From: Tannerella sp. | Lineage (GTDB): Bacteria; Bacteroidota; Bacteroidia; Bacteroidales; Tannerellaceae | Direction of reading: 5' to 3' | Assembly: GCA_031290635.1 (NCBI GenBank) | Contig: JAITNE010000202.1 | Location: forward strand, 1 to 6,957 | Length of the DNA: 6,957 nt | Shown here: one piece after another, positions 1 to 6,728 of the stretch | Numbering within the stretch: position 1 is the stretch's first letter | Layout: each line of letters starts with the position of its first letter | Notes under the pieces: generated by a model | The model's input: only the letters and a program-made list of their open reading frames with translations | The model's database searches: none | What the model was told of the DNA's origin: nothing | Made by a program: the position numbers and the translations under genes

Positions 1-212
1 AAGAGTTCTTGCTTTCCGAGGAAATAGTCGCGCAGGGTCGAGAGCAGCAGGCTCTTGCCGAAGCGTCGCGGGCGTGCCAGAAAGTAAGGTCTTATCACTG
101 AAGCCAGCTGATAAACGTATTGCGTCTTGTCCACATAAACGAAATTATTGGTACGCAATGTCTCAAAATCCTGTATGCCAAGCGGCAATTCTCTTTCTTT
201 TTTGTTGTCCAT
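1..212 (-). CDS. AAA-ATPase-like / PD-(D/E)XK nuclease family protein, N-terminal fragment (cut by window edge)
   Basis: Reading the reverse complement from the ATG at 212-210 gives 70 open codons to the window edge with no stop. The protein starts MDNKKERELPLGIQDFETLR. It then shows the family hallmark VYVDKT (residues 26-30 region), where a conserved Y-V-D-K-T precedes the nucleotide-binding loop, and a Walker A-like segment RPRRFGKSLLLSTL at about residues 48-60, with G53-K54-S55 as the phosphate-binding core. Both are typical of the AAA-ATPase_like family (PF09820). Full-length members usually run to about 500-600 residues and end in a PD-(D/E)XK nuclease-like domain, which here would lie outside the window. 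Their biological role is not established, and Bacteroidales genomes often carry many copies. The start is supported by a promoter 21-50 bases upstream. Family assignment is confident; function is not. Confidence 0.88.
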   Translation of the reverse strand, partial: MDNKKERELPLGIQDFETLRTNNFVYVDKTQYVYQLASVIRPYFLARPRRFGKSLLLSTLRDYFLGKQEL

Positions 213-232
213 AAACCATTATTTTAAGACCA

Positions 233-262
233 CAAAGGTACGAAAAAATTTCATCCGTACAA
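233..262 (-). promoter_or_regulatory. Bacteroidota-type promoter for the minus-strand AAA-ATPase-like gene
   Basis: On the minus strand, TACCTTTG (complement of 233-240) matches the Bacteroidota -7 consensus TAnnTTTG. A TTG (complement of 260-262) lies 19 bases upstream of it, matching the expected -33 element and spacing. The -7 element ends 20 bases before the ATG at 212, leaving a short leader. The motif match is seen directly; activity is inferred. Confidence 0.72.
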
Positions 263-283
263 GTTACTGTCAATTATTTATAC

Positions 284-291
284 TACCTTTG
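284..291 (+). promoter_or_regulatory. Bacteroidota -7 element upstream of the DUF4476 gene
   Basis: TACCTTTG at 284-291 is a full match to the -7 consensus TAnnTTTG, 35 bases before the ATG at 327. No clean TTG sits at the expected -33 position; TTACTG at 264-269 is the closest weak candidate, at shorter spacing. The leader that follows (about 298-326) is AT-rich and has no Shine-Dalgarno sequence, as is usual in this phylum. The -7 element is back to back with the minus-strand promoter. Confidence 0.65.
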
Positions 292-326
292 CGACATATA
301 AAACAAACAAATAAAATTATATACTT

Positions 327-1070
327 ATGAAATTGTTATACGGTCTTTTGGTTTTATCGCTGTGCGGAGCGCTTAATGCACAGACAGAGAAGCTGCACGG
401 AGCGCCGCAAGTTCCGCCGCATGGCGCACAAACTTATGTACAGTCGGGCAGCTTTCACTTCGACTATTCGGGCAATAGTCCTGTAACGCTGACGCTTGAG
501 GGCGCTCAAAACTTTCAAGAAACGGTTAAGGGTGAGTTGATACTCTCCAATTTGTTTCCGGGCGACTATATGCTTACCGTTGGTTCGACGCAGAGAGGGA
601 GAGCAGCTTTACTCAAGCAGCCTGTAAAGATTCTGCCGGCTGTTCGCGTCATTTTTCAGTTGTCGGAAAACGGACGACACACCACCTCGACTAACGCCGA
701 CAGAAATTCCATACCTCTGGTTATCGCCCAGACGCAGACTCAGACGCATGCCCCTACTGTCGCCGGACAGCCTATTCCTGACGCCGACTTCAAGCGTATT
801 CTTCAGGACGTCAAGAAGGAAGGTTTTGAGACTACGCGACTGCGAGCTATACAAGTCAATACCGGTTTCTATCCCTATCTGAGCACAAAGCAAGTAAGGG
901 AACTTGCTCTACTGTTCGGTTTCGAGACTAACAGATTGGCTTGTGTCAAAGATTTGGCGCCGAAAGTTATTGACCGCGAAAACTTGCCCTCTCTTGCCAA
1001 TCTATTTGCATTCAGTAGCAACAAGGAGCAGTATTTTGATTTGCTGCTAAGACTTCAAAGGGGATATTAA
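327..1070 (+). CDS. Exported DUF4476 domain protein
   Basis: A 247-residue protein of unknown function, probably periplasmic or surface-exposed. Residues 1-18 form a signal peptide: K2, a hydrophobic stretch LLYGLLVLSLCGAL, then cleavage probably between A18 and Q19. C13 is not in a convincing lipobox because L12 precedes it, so a soluble exported protein is favoured over a lipoprotein. Residues about 40-115 look like a beta-rich domain, with a PGDYMLTV turn-strand at 78-85 reminiscent of PEGA or carboxypeptidase-regulatory-like folds; this is inference. A Q/T-rich linker (QTQTQT at 135-140) separates it from residues about 152-245. That C-terminal part matches DUF4476 (PF14771) in its pattern F-x-x-I-L near the start, then T-x-x-Q-V and the LFGFETNRL motif. 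It has its own -7 element upstream and is separated from the next gene by 80 bases that contain another promoter, so it is probably monocistronic. Confidence 0.85.
   Translation: MKLLYGLLVLSLCGALNAQTEKLHGAPQVPPHGAQTYVQSGSFHFDYSGNSPVTLTLEGAQNFQETVKGELILSNLFPGDYMLTVGSTQRGRAALLKQPVKILPAVRVIFQLSENGRHTTSTNADRNSIPLVIAQTQTQTHAPTVAGQPIPDADFKRILQDVKKEGFETTRLRAIQVNTGFYPYLSTKQVRELALLFGFETNRLACVKDLAPKVIDRENLPSLANLFAFSSNKEQYFDLLLRLQRGY
729..746 (+). repeat. Short in-frame tandem repeat, three 6-base units (CAGACG/CAGACT)
   Basis: CAGACG, CAGACT and CAGACG lie head to tail inside the DUF4476 protein gene and encode three Gln-Thr dipeptides at residues 135-140. The stretch falls in the linker between the beta-rich N-terminal domain and the DUF4476 domain. 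Six-base units keep the frame, so copy-number change would alter linker length without a frameshift. Confidence 0.6.
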
Positions 1071-1086
1071 AAACTTCGGAAACCGA

Positions 1087-1119
1087 TTGTTATTATTTGA
1101 GGATTTTTTTGTACTTTTG
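1087..1119 (+). promoter_or_regulatory. Bacteroidota-type promoter upstream of the pseudoprotease-TPR gene
   Basis: TACTTTTG at 1112-1119 is a full match to the -7 consensus TAnnTTTG. A TTG at 1087-1089 could be the -33 element, but its 22-base spacer is slightly longer than usual. The -7 element ends 31 bases before the ATG at 1151. This promoter may also drive the downstream transketolase operon, because no comparable element is visible in 2828-2869. Confidence 0.62.
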
Positions 1120-1150
1120 CCGTCTGAAATCAAACAATAATGACAATTAG

Positions 1151-2827
1151 ATGAAGAAAATATTGATTTTGTTTTTAGTTGCAGCTCAGACGCTTTCGGT
1201 CGAAGCAAAGGAGAAAACTCCCAAGTGGATCGAGAAAGCGGCTAAGGCAATAATCACAATTGAAACAACTGCCAAAGAGGGTGCGACCAAGTCGGGCAGC
1301 GGTTTTTTTATTCGTGAAAACGGCGAGGCGGTTTCTTCTTACGAGTTATTCAGGGACTGCATCAAAGGCGTAGTAACGACCGCTGAAGGCGAGAAGTTGA
1401 ATGTCGTACAGATATTGGGAGCCGACGACATGTATGGCGTAGTACGCTTCAAGGTCGCCGTACCCAAAAAGACAGCCTTTCTGAAAATAGCCGAAACGTC
1501 GCCTGTCATCAATACTATGGTCTATTTGTTAACGGCTACGGCTACCAAAAAACAGCCGCTCGCTCAAGGCGCAATATCCGAAATAACTAAAGTAAAAGGC
1601 GTTTACGACTATTATCAGGTCGAATTGGCGTCTTCAGCAAAAGAAGGTTTACCTCTACTCAATGATAAGGGCGAGGTATTTGCGTTCACTCAGCAGGATG
1701 CTACCGGCAAAGGTAAAAGCTATGGAATAGCAGTAGCATACATACAGAATGTACAAGTTGTGGCAACCGATATGTTCAAGCGTGCTTATACTGATATAGG
1801 CATTCGCAAGGCGTGGGCGCAGTCGGTTGACGAGGCTAAGGTCTCGCTTCTGCTGTACTCTTCGCAGCAGGATGTACAGACATATCTTGAGACGCTCGAC
1901 GATTTCATAGCCACATTTCCGGATAATATCGAAGGCTATCTGAACAGGGCGTCTCACTACGCATACAATCGCAAAGAATTGTCGGACAACGAGCAGCAAT
2001 CACTCGACAGAGCTTGGGAAGACCTTGAACAGGCGGCAAAACAAAACAAGGACAAGGCCGACGCCGATTTCAACAAGGCAAAGCTGATATTCGGAGTAGT
2101 AACTACCGACAGCACGGTTCAATACAAAGACTGGAATATACCGGCAGCCCTGAAGCTGGTCGAAAAAGCCATAGAGCGCGTTGATCTGCCGACGTATCGC
2201 TCGTTGGAGGGCGACATTGCGTTCAACAACAGAGATTTTGAGAGAGCATACCACTCGTACTCACTCGTTAACGCAAGCGATATAGCGTCGGGCGCATCCT
2301 ACTTTCTGGCAGCTAAAAGCAAGCAGCAGATACCCGGCTATAATTATATGGAAATCATTATGCTGCTTGACAGCGCGGTATTGAAAAGTCCTCCGGCCGA
2401 AGCCGCCGCCTATCTGCTCGAAAGCGTCGAGTTGAAGATGCAAGTAGGACTGTATAAGGAAGCAGTTACGGATTACAACCGATATTATTTATTGAGCGGC
2501 GGGAAGGTGAATGACGGATTTTACTATTATCGCGAGCAGGCCAAATTTCGTGCTGAAGACTTCGCCGGCGCTCTCAAGGACATCAATATCGCCATTACCA
2601 TGGACTTCAACAACTCCATCTATTTTGCCGAAAAAGCAGCCGTCTGTCTGCGTTTAAAGGACTTGCCCACAGCGCAGGAGAACGCCGAGCAAGCCATCAA
2701 GATACAGCCCGACTTTGCGGCTGCGTATCGCATTCTGGGCATAGCTATGGTACGTCAGGAAAAGACGTCGGAAGCCTGCCTGCAGTTCGCCAAAGCTAAA
2801 GAATTGGGCGACCCTGTAGTCGATTAA
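1151..2827 (+). CDS. Exported protein: degenerate trypsin-like (pseudoprotease) domain followed by TPR repeats
   Basis: A 558-residue protein with a signal peptide at residues 1-19 (MKKILILFLVAAQTLSVEA, then K20). Residues about 25-205 look like an HtrA/trypsin-like S1 fold: SGSGFFI (48-54) is the typical first strand, GVVRFKV (96-102) sits where DLAVLKV is expected, and GLPLLNDKGEVFAF (166-179) matches the segment around the catalytic serine. All three catalytic residues appear to be replaced. His is Glu65 in VSSYELF, Asp is a non-acidic residue near Gly96, and the Ser of GNSGGP is Glu165 in AKEGLP. Peptidase activity is therefore unlikely and a binding or scaffold role is inferred. Residues about 245-555 form several TPR-like helical pairs, clearest at 455-486, 487-520 and 521-552, with typical A-Y and alpha-turn patterns such as AEQAIKIQPDFAAAYRILG. 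TPRs usually mediate protein contacts. The start is set by the signal peptide and the upstream promoter. Confidence 0.83.
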   Translation: MKKILILFLVAAQTLSVEAKEKTPKWIEKAAKAIITIETTAKEGATKSGSGFFIRENGEAVSSYELFRDCIKGVVTTAEGEKLNVVQILGADDMYGVVRFKVAVPKKTAFLKIAETSPVINTMVYLLTATATKKQPLAQGAISEITKVKGVYDYYQVELASSAKEGLPLLNDKGEVFAFTQQDATGKGKSYGIAVAYIQNVQVVATDMFKRAYTDIGIRKAWAQSVDEAKVSLLLYSSQQDVQTYLETLDDFIATFPDNIEGYLNRASHYAYNRKELSDNEQQSLDRAWEDLEQAAKQNKDKADADFNKAKLIFGVVTTDSTVQYKDWNIPAALKLVEKAIERVDLPTYRSLEGDIAFNNRDFERAYHSYSLVNASDIASGASYFLAAKSKQQIPGYNYMEIIMLLDSAVLKSPPAEAAAYLLESVELKMQVGLYKEAVTDYNRYYLLSGGKVNDGFYYYREQAKFRAEDFAGALKDINIAITMDFNNSIYFAEKAAVCLRLKDLPTAQENAEQAIKIQPDFAAAYRILGIAMVRQEKTSEACLQFAKAKELGDPVVD

Positions 2828-2869
2828 CTTATCAAAGAAAACTGTAGTAACTAATTAAAAATAATAAAC

Positions 2870-4906
2870 ATGAACAGTGAACTAATCTTGAGCCGCGCGG
2901 CAAACAACATTCGCATCCTTGCCGCTTCGATGGTAGAAAAAGCCAAATCCGGACACCCCGGAGGCGCAATGGGAGGAGCAGATTTTATTAACGTGCTGTA
3001 CTCCGAGTTTCTTAATTACAACCCCGACAAACCGGAGTATCCTTTTCGCGACCGTTTCCTGCTCGATCCGGGACACATGTCGCCGATGCTTTACTCCGTG
3101 CTTTCGCTTGCGGGATTTATTCCGCTCAAGGAGCTGGAAAAATTCCGTCAGTGGGAAAGTATCACGCCCGGGCATCCCGAAATTGACCTGCTGCACGGTA
3201 TCGAGAACACCTCCGGACCGCTCGGTCAGGGGCATGCCATGGCGGTGGGCGTTGCTATAGCCGAACGTTTTATGGTACAACGTTTCGGCAAGTGGATGGC
3301 TCACAAAACTTACACCTATATTTCGGACGGCGGAGTGCAGGAAGAAATATCGCAAGGCGCAGGTCGCATAGCGGGACATCTCGGACTCAACAACCTGATA
3401 ATGTACTACGATTCAAACAACATTCAGCTATCTACTAAGGTTGATGAAGTTGATTCGGAGGATGTAGCGGCTAAATATGCAGCTTGGGGATGGAACGTTA
3501 TTTCGATTGACGGCTCGGCTGTAAGCGAGATTCGCAAGGCTCTCAGGGCGGCTAACTCCGAAAGGAAACGTCCTACCATCATCATCGGCAAAACCGTGAT
3601 GGCTAAAGGCGCTGTAGATGCCGAAGGCGACAGTTTCGAGAACAAGGTATCTACGCACGGACAACCTCTCTCGGCTGCAGGCGCGGATTTCGACGCCACA
3701 GTCTCCAACCTGAAGGGCAATCCGATGAAACCTTTCGCCTTCTTCTTCGACGTCAAGAAGATGTACGACGAGCGTCGCAAGGCTCTGAAAGCATGGTCGC
3801 AGGCAATGAACAAAGAAGAAGCTGCATTCAGAAAGAATGACCCCGATTCGGCAGCCAAATTAGACCTCTTCCTTAGCGGCAAGTTGCCTTCGCTCAATCA
3901 TGCGGCTATTTCGATGAAAGAAAATATTGCCACACGCGCCGCTTCTGCTACGATGCTGGGCGTATATGCGCAGAAAATAGAGAACATGATAGTTGCCTCG
4001 GCCGACTTGAGTAACTCCGACAAGACCGACGGCTTCCTTAAACACACCAAAGCATTCACTAAGGGCGACTTCTCCGGACAGTTCCTCCAGATTGGCGTCA
4101 GCGAACTGACGATGGCCTGCATCATGAACGGCATGGCTCTGCATGGCGGCGTCATCCCCGTTTGCGGGACATTCTTCGTCTTCTCGGATTACATGAAGCC
4201 CGCCGTACGCCTTGCCGCGCTGATGAAACTGCACGTCGTCTATGTATGGACGCATGATTCGTTCCGCGTTGGCGAGGACGGCCCTACGCATCAACCCGTA
4301 GAGCATGAAGCGCAACTCCGACTGATGGAGCATCTCAAGAACCACGACGGCAAGCGGTCTATGACGGTACTGCGTCCGGCGGACTCCGAAGAAACTATCT
4401 ACGCATGGAAACTTGCTGTAGAAAGCAACCGTCCGGTAGCGCTGATACTGTCACGTCAGGACATCAAAAACCTTCCGACTACAAGCACTAGCAACCGTCG
4501 CCGCGATGCACAGCAGATAAAGAAAGGCGGTTACATCGTCAGAGATATAGCCGGCACGCCCGACATAATACTCATTGGAAACGGTTCGGAGGTAGCTACG
4601 CTCTTCGAGGCCGCCGAACAGCTATCCCGGTCGCGCATAAAAGTGCGCATAGTATCAGCCCCGTCCGAAGGTCTGTTTCGCGACCAGCCCGTCATTTATC
4701 AGCAGGAAGTATTGCCCGAAGGCATCAAGCGCTATGGCCTCACATCCGGTCTGCCCGTTACTTTGCTGGGACTGGTAGGCGACAACGGCTACGTTCACGG
4801 CATGTCGAGCTTCGGATACTCTGCGCCTTACAAGGTGCTTGACGAGAAGCTCGGTTTCACCGGCGAAAACGTTTTCAATCAAGTAAAGAAAATGCTCAAG
4901 AAATGA
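2870..4906 (+). CDS. tkt: Transketolase
   Basis: Cytosolic thiamine-diphosphate enzyme of the non-oxidative pentose phosphate pathway. It moves two-carbon ketol units between xylulose 5-phosphate and ribose 5-phosphate or erythrose 4-phosphate. At 678 residues it is a full-length single-chain transketolase. Visible motifs follow the E. coli enzyme with a small offset: SGHPGG with H28, GHMSPMLY with H69, GHPE with H102, the metal/diphosphate motif SDGGVQEE with D153, then N183 and I185 in DSNNIQ. Further on are H263 in STHGQP, the catalytic glutamate E412 in GVSELTM, and GEDGPTHQP with D470 and H474. SDG in place of GDG and GVSE in place of GVRE differ from the enterobacterial enzyme, but GVSE-type sequences are, as I recall, normal in this phylum. 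The C-terminal domain (about 550-678) is complete. The 42-base gap upstream has no visible promoter, so it may be transcribed with the preceding gene. Its stop overlaps the rpiB start. Confidence 0.97.
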   Translation: MNSELILSRAANNIRILAASMVEKAKSGHPGGAMGGADFINVLYSEFLNYNPDKPEYPFRDRFLLDPGHMSPMLYSVLSLAGFIPLKELEKFRQWESITPGHPEIDLLHGIENTSGPLGQGHAMAVGVAIAERFMVQRFGKWMAHKTYTYISDGGVQEEISQGAGRIAGHLGLNNLIMYYDSNNIQLSTKVDEVDSEDVAAKYAAWGWNVISIDGSAVSEIRKALRAANSERKRPTIIIGKTVMAKGAVDAEGDSFENKVSTHGQPLSAAGADFDATVSNLKGNPMKPFAFFFDVKKMYDERRKALKAWSQAMNKEEAAFRKNDPDSAAKLDLFLSGKLPSLNHAAISMKENIATRAASATMLGVYAQKIENMIVASADLSNSDKTDGFLKHTKAFTKGDFSGQFLQIGVSELTMACIMNGMALHGGVIPVCGTFFVFSDYMKPAVRLAALMKLHVVYVWTHDSFRVGEDGPTHQPVEHEAQLRLMEHLKNHDGKRSMTVLRPADSEETIYAWKLAVESNRPVALILSRQDIKNLPTTSTSNRRRDAQQIKKGGYIVRDIAGTPDIILIGNGSEVATLFEAAEQLSRSRIKVRIVSAPSEGLFRDQPVIYQQEVLPEGIKRYGLTSGLPVTLLGLVGDNGYVHGMSSFGYSAPYKVLDEKLGFTGENVFNQVKKMLKK

Positions 4907-5349
4907 ATTTCACAAACACGACTGTCGGATTAGCCTCCGACCACACCGGCGTCGAGTTGAAAGAATCAATCAAAACTATTCTTACCGGGAGAGGCCTGAA
5001 ATTCACGGATTTCGGGTCTTGCTCGGCTGAGCGTTGCGACTATCCCGACTATGCTCACCCCTTAGCCCGCGCCATCGAACGCGATGAAATAGAGATGGGC
5101 ATAGCGCTCTGCGGCACGGGCAACGGCATGGCTATCACGCTCAACAAATATCCGCACATCCGCGCCGGTCTCGCATGGAACGCCGAGATAGCCCGCCTCG
5201 TCAGCGCCCACAACAAGGCTAACATCCTTATTATACCCGCCCGTTTCATCAAGCCGGAAGACGTTTTCGGCATACTGCAAGCCTACCTTGACACGCCGTT
5301 TGAGGGCGGTCAACATCAAATTCGCATCAATGAAATTAATAATATATGA
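4903..5349 (+). CDS. rpiB: Ribose-5-phosphate isomerase B
   Basis: Cytosolic enzyme that interconverts ribulose 5-phosphate and ribose 5-phosphate, supplying a substrate for the transketolase encoded just upstream. Its 148 residues are the usual length for RpiB. Family landmarks are SDHTGVELK with D13-H14 near the N terminus, ERCDYPDYA (44-51), the GTGNGM loop (71-76) following the catalytic cysteine C70, and H103 in SAHNKAN, the counterpart of E. coli RpiB H99. The C-terminal EGGQHQIR (134-141) matches the conserved EGGRHQ segment. RpiB rather than LacA/LacB is favoured by the pentose-pathway neighbour and by the C70/H103 pair, although allose 6-phosphate isomerase activity is also known in the family. 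ATGA overlaps join it to tkt at 4903-4906 and to the PHP gene at 5346-5349, which suggests translational coupling. Confidence 0.96.
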   Translation: MNFTNTTVGLASDHTGVELKESIKTILTGRGLKFTDFGSCSAERCDYPDYAHPLARAIERDEIEMGIALCGTGNGMAITLNKYPHIRAGLAWNAEIARLVSAHNKANILIIPARFIKPEDVFGILQAYLDTPFEGGQHQIRINEINNI

Positions 5350-6509
5350 AATACGCTAACGTTAATGCACACCTGCATACGCCTTATTCTTTCAGCGCTT
5401 TCGAGCAGCTGACCGACGCCTTGGATCGCGCTTCCGACGAGGAAGTAAAGGTCGTCGGCATAAATGATTTCTATTCTACGGACGGTTACGAGGAGTGGAA
5501 CGTGGAATGTAAACGTCGCCGGCTCTGTCCGCTGTTCAACATCGAGTTTATCAGCCTCCAGGCAGACGATCGCGACGCCGGTATCCGCGTCAACGACCCT
5601 AACAACCCCGGTCGCACCTATATCAGCGGCAAGGGATTGAAGTGCCCCCCTGCCCTGCCCGAGCCTTACGCTTCGAAGCTCGCCGACGTGCGAGCCGAGT
5701 CGAACGCGCAGGTCAGGGAGATGTGCTCGAAAGTAAACGGCTTGCTCGACACGCTGGAAGCCGGTTTCAACCTCAATTTCGAGATAATGGAGCAGGTATT
5801 GACGAAAGGTCTGATACGCGAACGTCATCTGGCTAAATTTCTGCGTATGGAAACATGCATTCACTACAGGAACGAGCCTGACGACATAAAGATTTTCTTT
5901 GAAAAGCTTTTCGACGGCAAGCCCTTGAAGTCCGACATCTACGACTATGCCGCCGTCGAGAACGAAATACGCGGCAACCTGTTGAAAGCCGGTGGAGCGG
6001 CGTTTGTACCCGAAGATCCCAAAGCATTTCTGCCTCTCGAATCCGTCAAGCGCATTATAATTGCAGCCGGCGGCATTCCCACCTATCCTTTTTTGGCTGA
6101 TGACGCTAAAGGCGAGTTTACCGATTTCGAGCGCGACATAGTTAGCGCGACGGACATACTCAAACATCGCGGCATCTATTCGGCCGAGTTTATAACCACG
6201 CGCAACAGCATTGAGACCCTCGAACAATACGCCAATCACCTCCACGAGGCCGGTTTCGTCGTAACCTTCGGCAGCGAGCACAACACCCCCGCCATGGAGC
6301 CAGTCCTCTTGTCGGCACGCGGCAAAGCTCCCCTGACCGACCGCCTGAAGCAAATCAACTACGAAGGCGCATGTGTAATAGTAGCACATCAAGCCTTAGT
6401 AGCAGCCGGCGAAGAAGGCTACGTAAACGCCGCAGGAGTAGCCAAATTAGACAAGCGCGACGACTTCGTAGCAATGGGCAACAGCCTTATCCTCGGCAAA
6501 ACCAAATAA
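5346..6509 (+). CDS. PHP-domain protein, probable metal-dependent phosphoesterase with non-standard ligand motifs
   Basis: A 387-residue cytosolic protein with no signal peptide or membrane segment. The N terminus NVNAHLHTPYSFSAF contains the PHP motif I H-x-H (H9, H11), as in histidinol phosphatases and the DNA polymerase III alpha N-terminal domain. GINDFYS (38-44) occupies motif II, keeping D41 but with F42 where His is usual. FNIEF (64-68) supplies E67. GGIPTYPFLAD (242-251) is where a GG-hP-AHP segment is expected, with Tyr replacing the usual His. FGSEHNTP (308-315) replaces the common GSD-x-H motif. Residues about 75-235 form a long, mostly helical insertion not seen in minimal PHP enzymes. 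Known PHP enzymes hydrolyse phosphate esters such as histidinol phosphate or nucleotide phosphates. The substrate here is unknown, but the 4-base overlap with rpiB points to sugar-phosphate or nucleotide metabolism. The ATG at 5346 is supported because motif I begins only five residues in. Confidence 0.82.
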   Translation: MKYANVNAHLHTPYSFSAFEQLTDALDRASDEEVKVVGINDFYSTDGYEEWNVECKRRRLCPLFNIEFISLQADDRDAGIRVNDPNNPGRTYISGKGLKCPPALPEPYASKLADVRAESNAQVREMCSKVNGLLDTLEAGFNLNFEIMEQVLTKGLIRERHLAKFLRMETCIHYRNEPDDIKIFFEKLFDGKPLKSDIYDYAAVENEIRGNLLKAGGAAFVPEDPKAFLPLESVKRIIIAAGGIPTYPFLADDAKGEFTDFERDIVSATDILKHRGIYSAEFITTRNSIETLEQYANHLHEAGFVVTFGSEHNTPAMEPVLLSARGKAPLTDRLKQINYEGACVIVAHQALVAAGEEGYVNAAGVAKLDKRDDFVAMGNSLILGKTK

Positions 6510-6512
6510 ATT

Positions 6513-6728
6513 ATGGAATATACAGCGCTTATAGAACAGGGGAAAAACGGCTGGTACGTATCCCAATGTGCACAGATACCGGCGGCAATTTCGCAAGGCA
6601 GAACAGTCGGCGAAGCAGAAGAAAATCTGAAGGATGCAATACTATTGTTGCTCGAATGTGAGCAGGAAGAAACAATGAAAGCATTTAAGGGCAGGGATTT
6701 CATACGTAAAAGTATAGCCGTTATATGA
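6513..6728 (+). CDS. hicB: HicB family antitoxin
   Basis: A 71-residue protein with the HicB-like partial RNase H fold. YTALIEQGKNGWYVSQC (3-19) is the opening strand pair with the characteristic GWYV, SQGRTVGEAEENLKDAI (27-43) is the turn-helix segment, and a leucine-rich helix LLLLECE follows. In characterised systems HicB binds and neutralises the HicA mRNA interferase and can repress its own operon. This copy is short, and no separate helix-turn-helix or ribbon-helix-helix domain is visible after about residue 50, so DNA binding is uncertain. It starts 3 bases after the PHP gene stop and overlaps hicA by ATGA at 6725-6728. Antitoxin-before-toxin order is the reverse of the classic hicAB layout but is known in other loci. 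No separate promoter is visible upstream. Confidence 0.87.
   Translation: MEYTALIEQGKNGWYVSQCAQIPAAISQGRTVGEAEENLKDAILLLLECEQEETMKAFKGRDFIRKSIAVI

Noticed and set aside
148..330. 60-codon plus-strand open frame upstream of the DUF4476 gene
   Set aside because: It lies antisense to the start of the AAA-ATPase-like gene and runs through the divergent promoter region. No start context or domain supports it.
1076..1086. Possible terminator after the DUF4476 gene: TCGG-AAA-CCGA hairpin followed by T-rich sequence
   Set aside because: The stem is only four base pairs, and the T-rich part is interrupted and overlaps the next promoter. Too weak to call.
2882..3379. 165-codon minus-strand open frame inside tkt
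   Set aside because: Shadow of the transketolase reading frame; the sense protein is complete with all its motifs.
2870..4906. SDG and GVSE in transketolase as possible inactivating changes
   Set aside because: The metal ligands D153, N183 and I185 and the catalytic E412 are retained. The Ser before the Glu is, as I recall, normal in Bacteroidota transketolases, so the enzyme is expected to be active.
5316..6392. 358-codon open frame on the minus strand opposite the PHP gene
   Set aside because: Its sequence shows no recognisable domain and its extent mirrors the PHP gene, which has clear motifs and overlaps rpiB. Long antisense frames are common opposite codon-biased, GC-richer genes.
6371..6661. 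96-codon plus-strand open frame crossing the PHP/hicB junction
   Set aside because: It is Ser/Arg-rich low-complexity translation in an off frame, and overlaps both the PHP C terminus and hicB, which are real genes.
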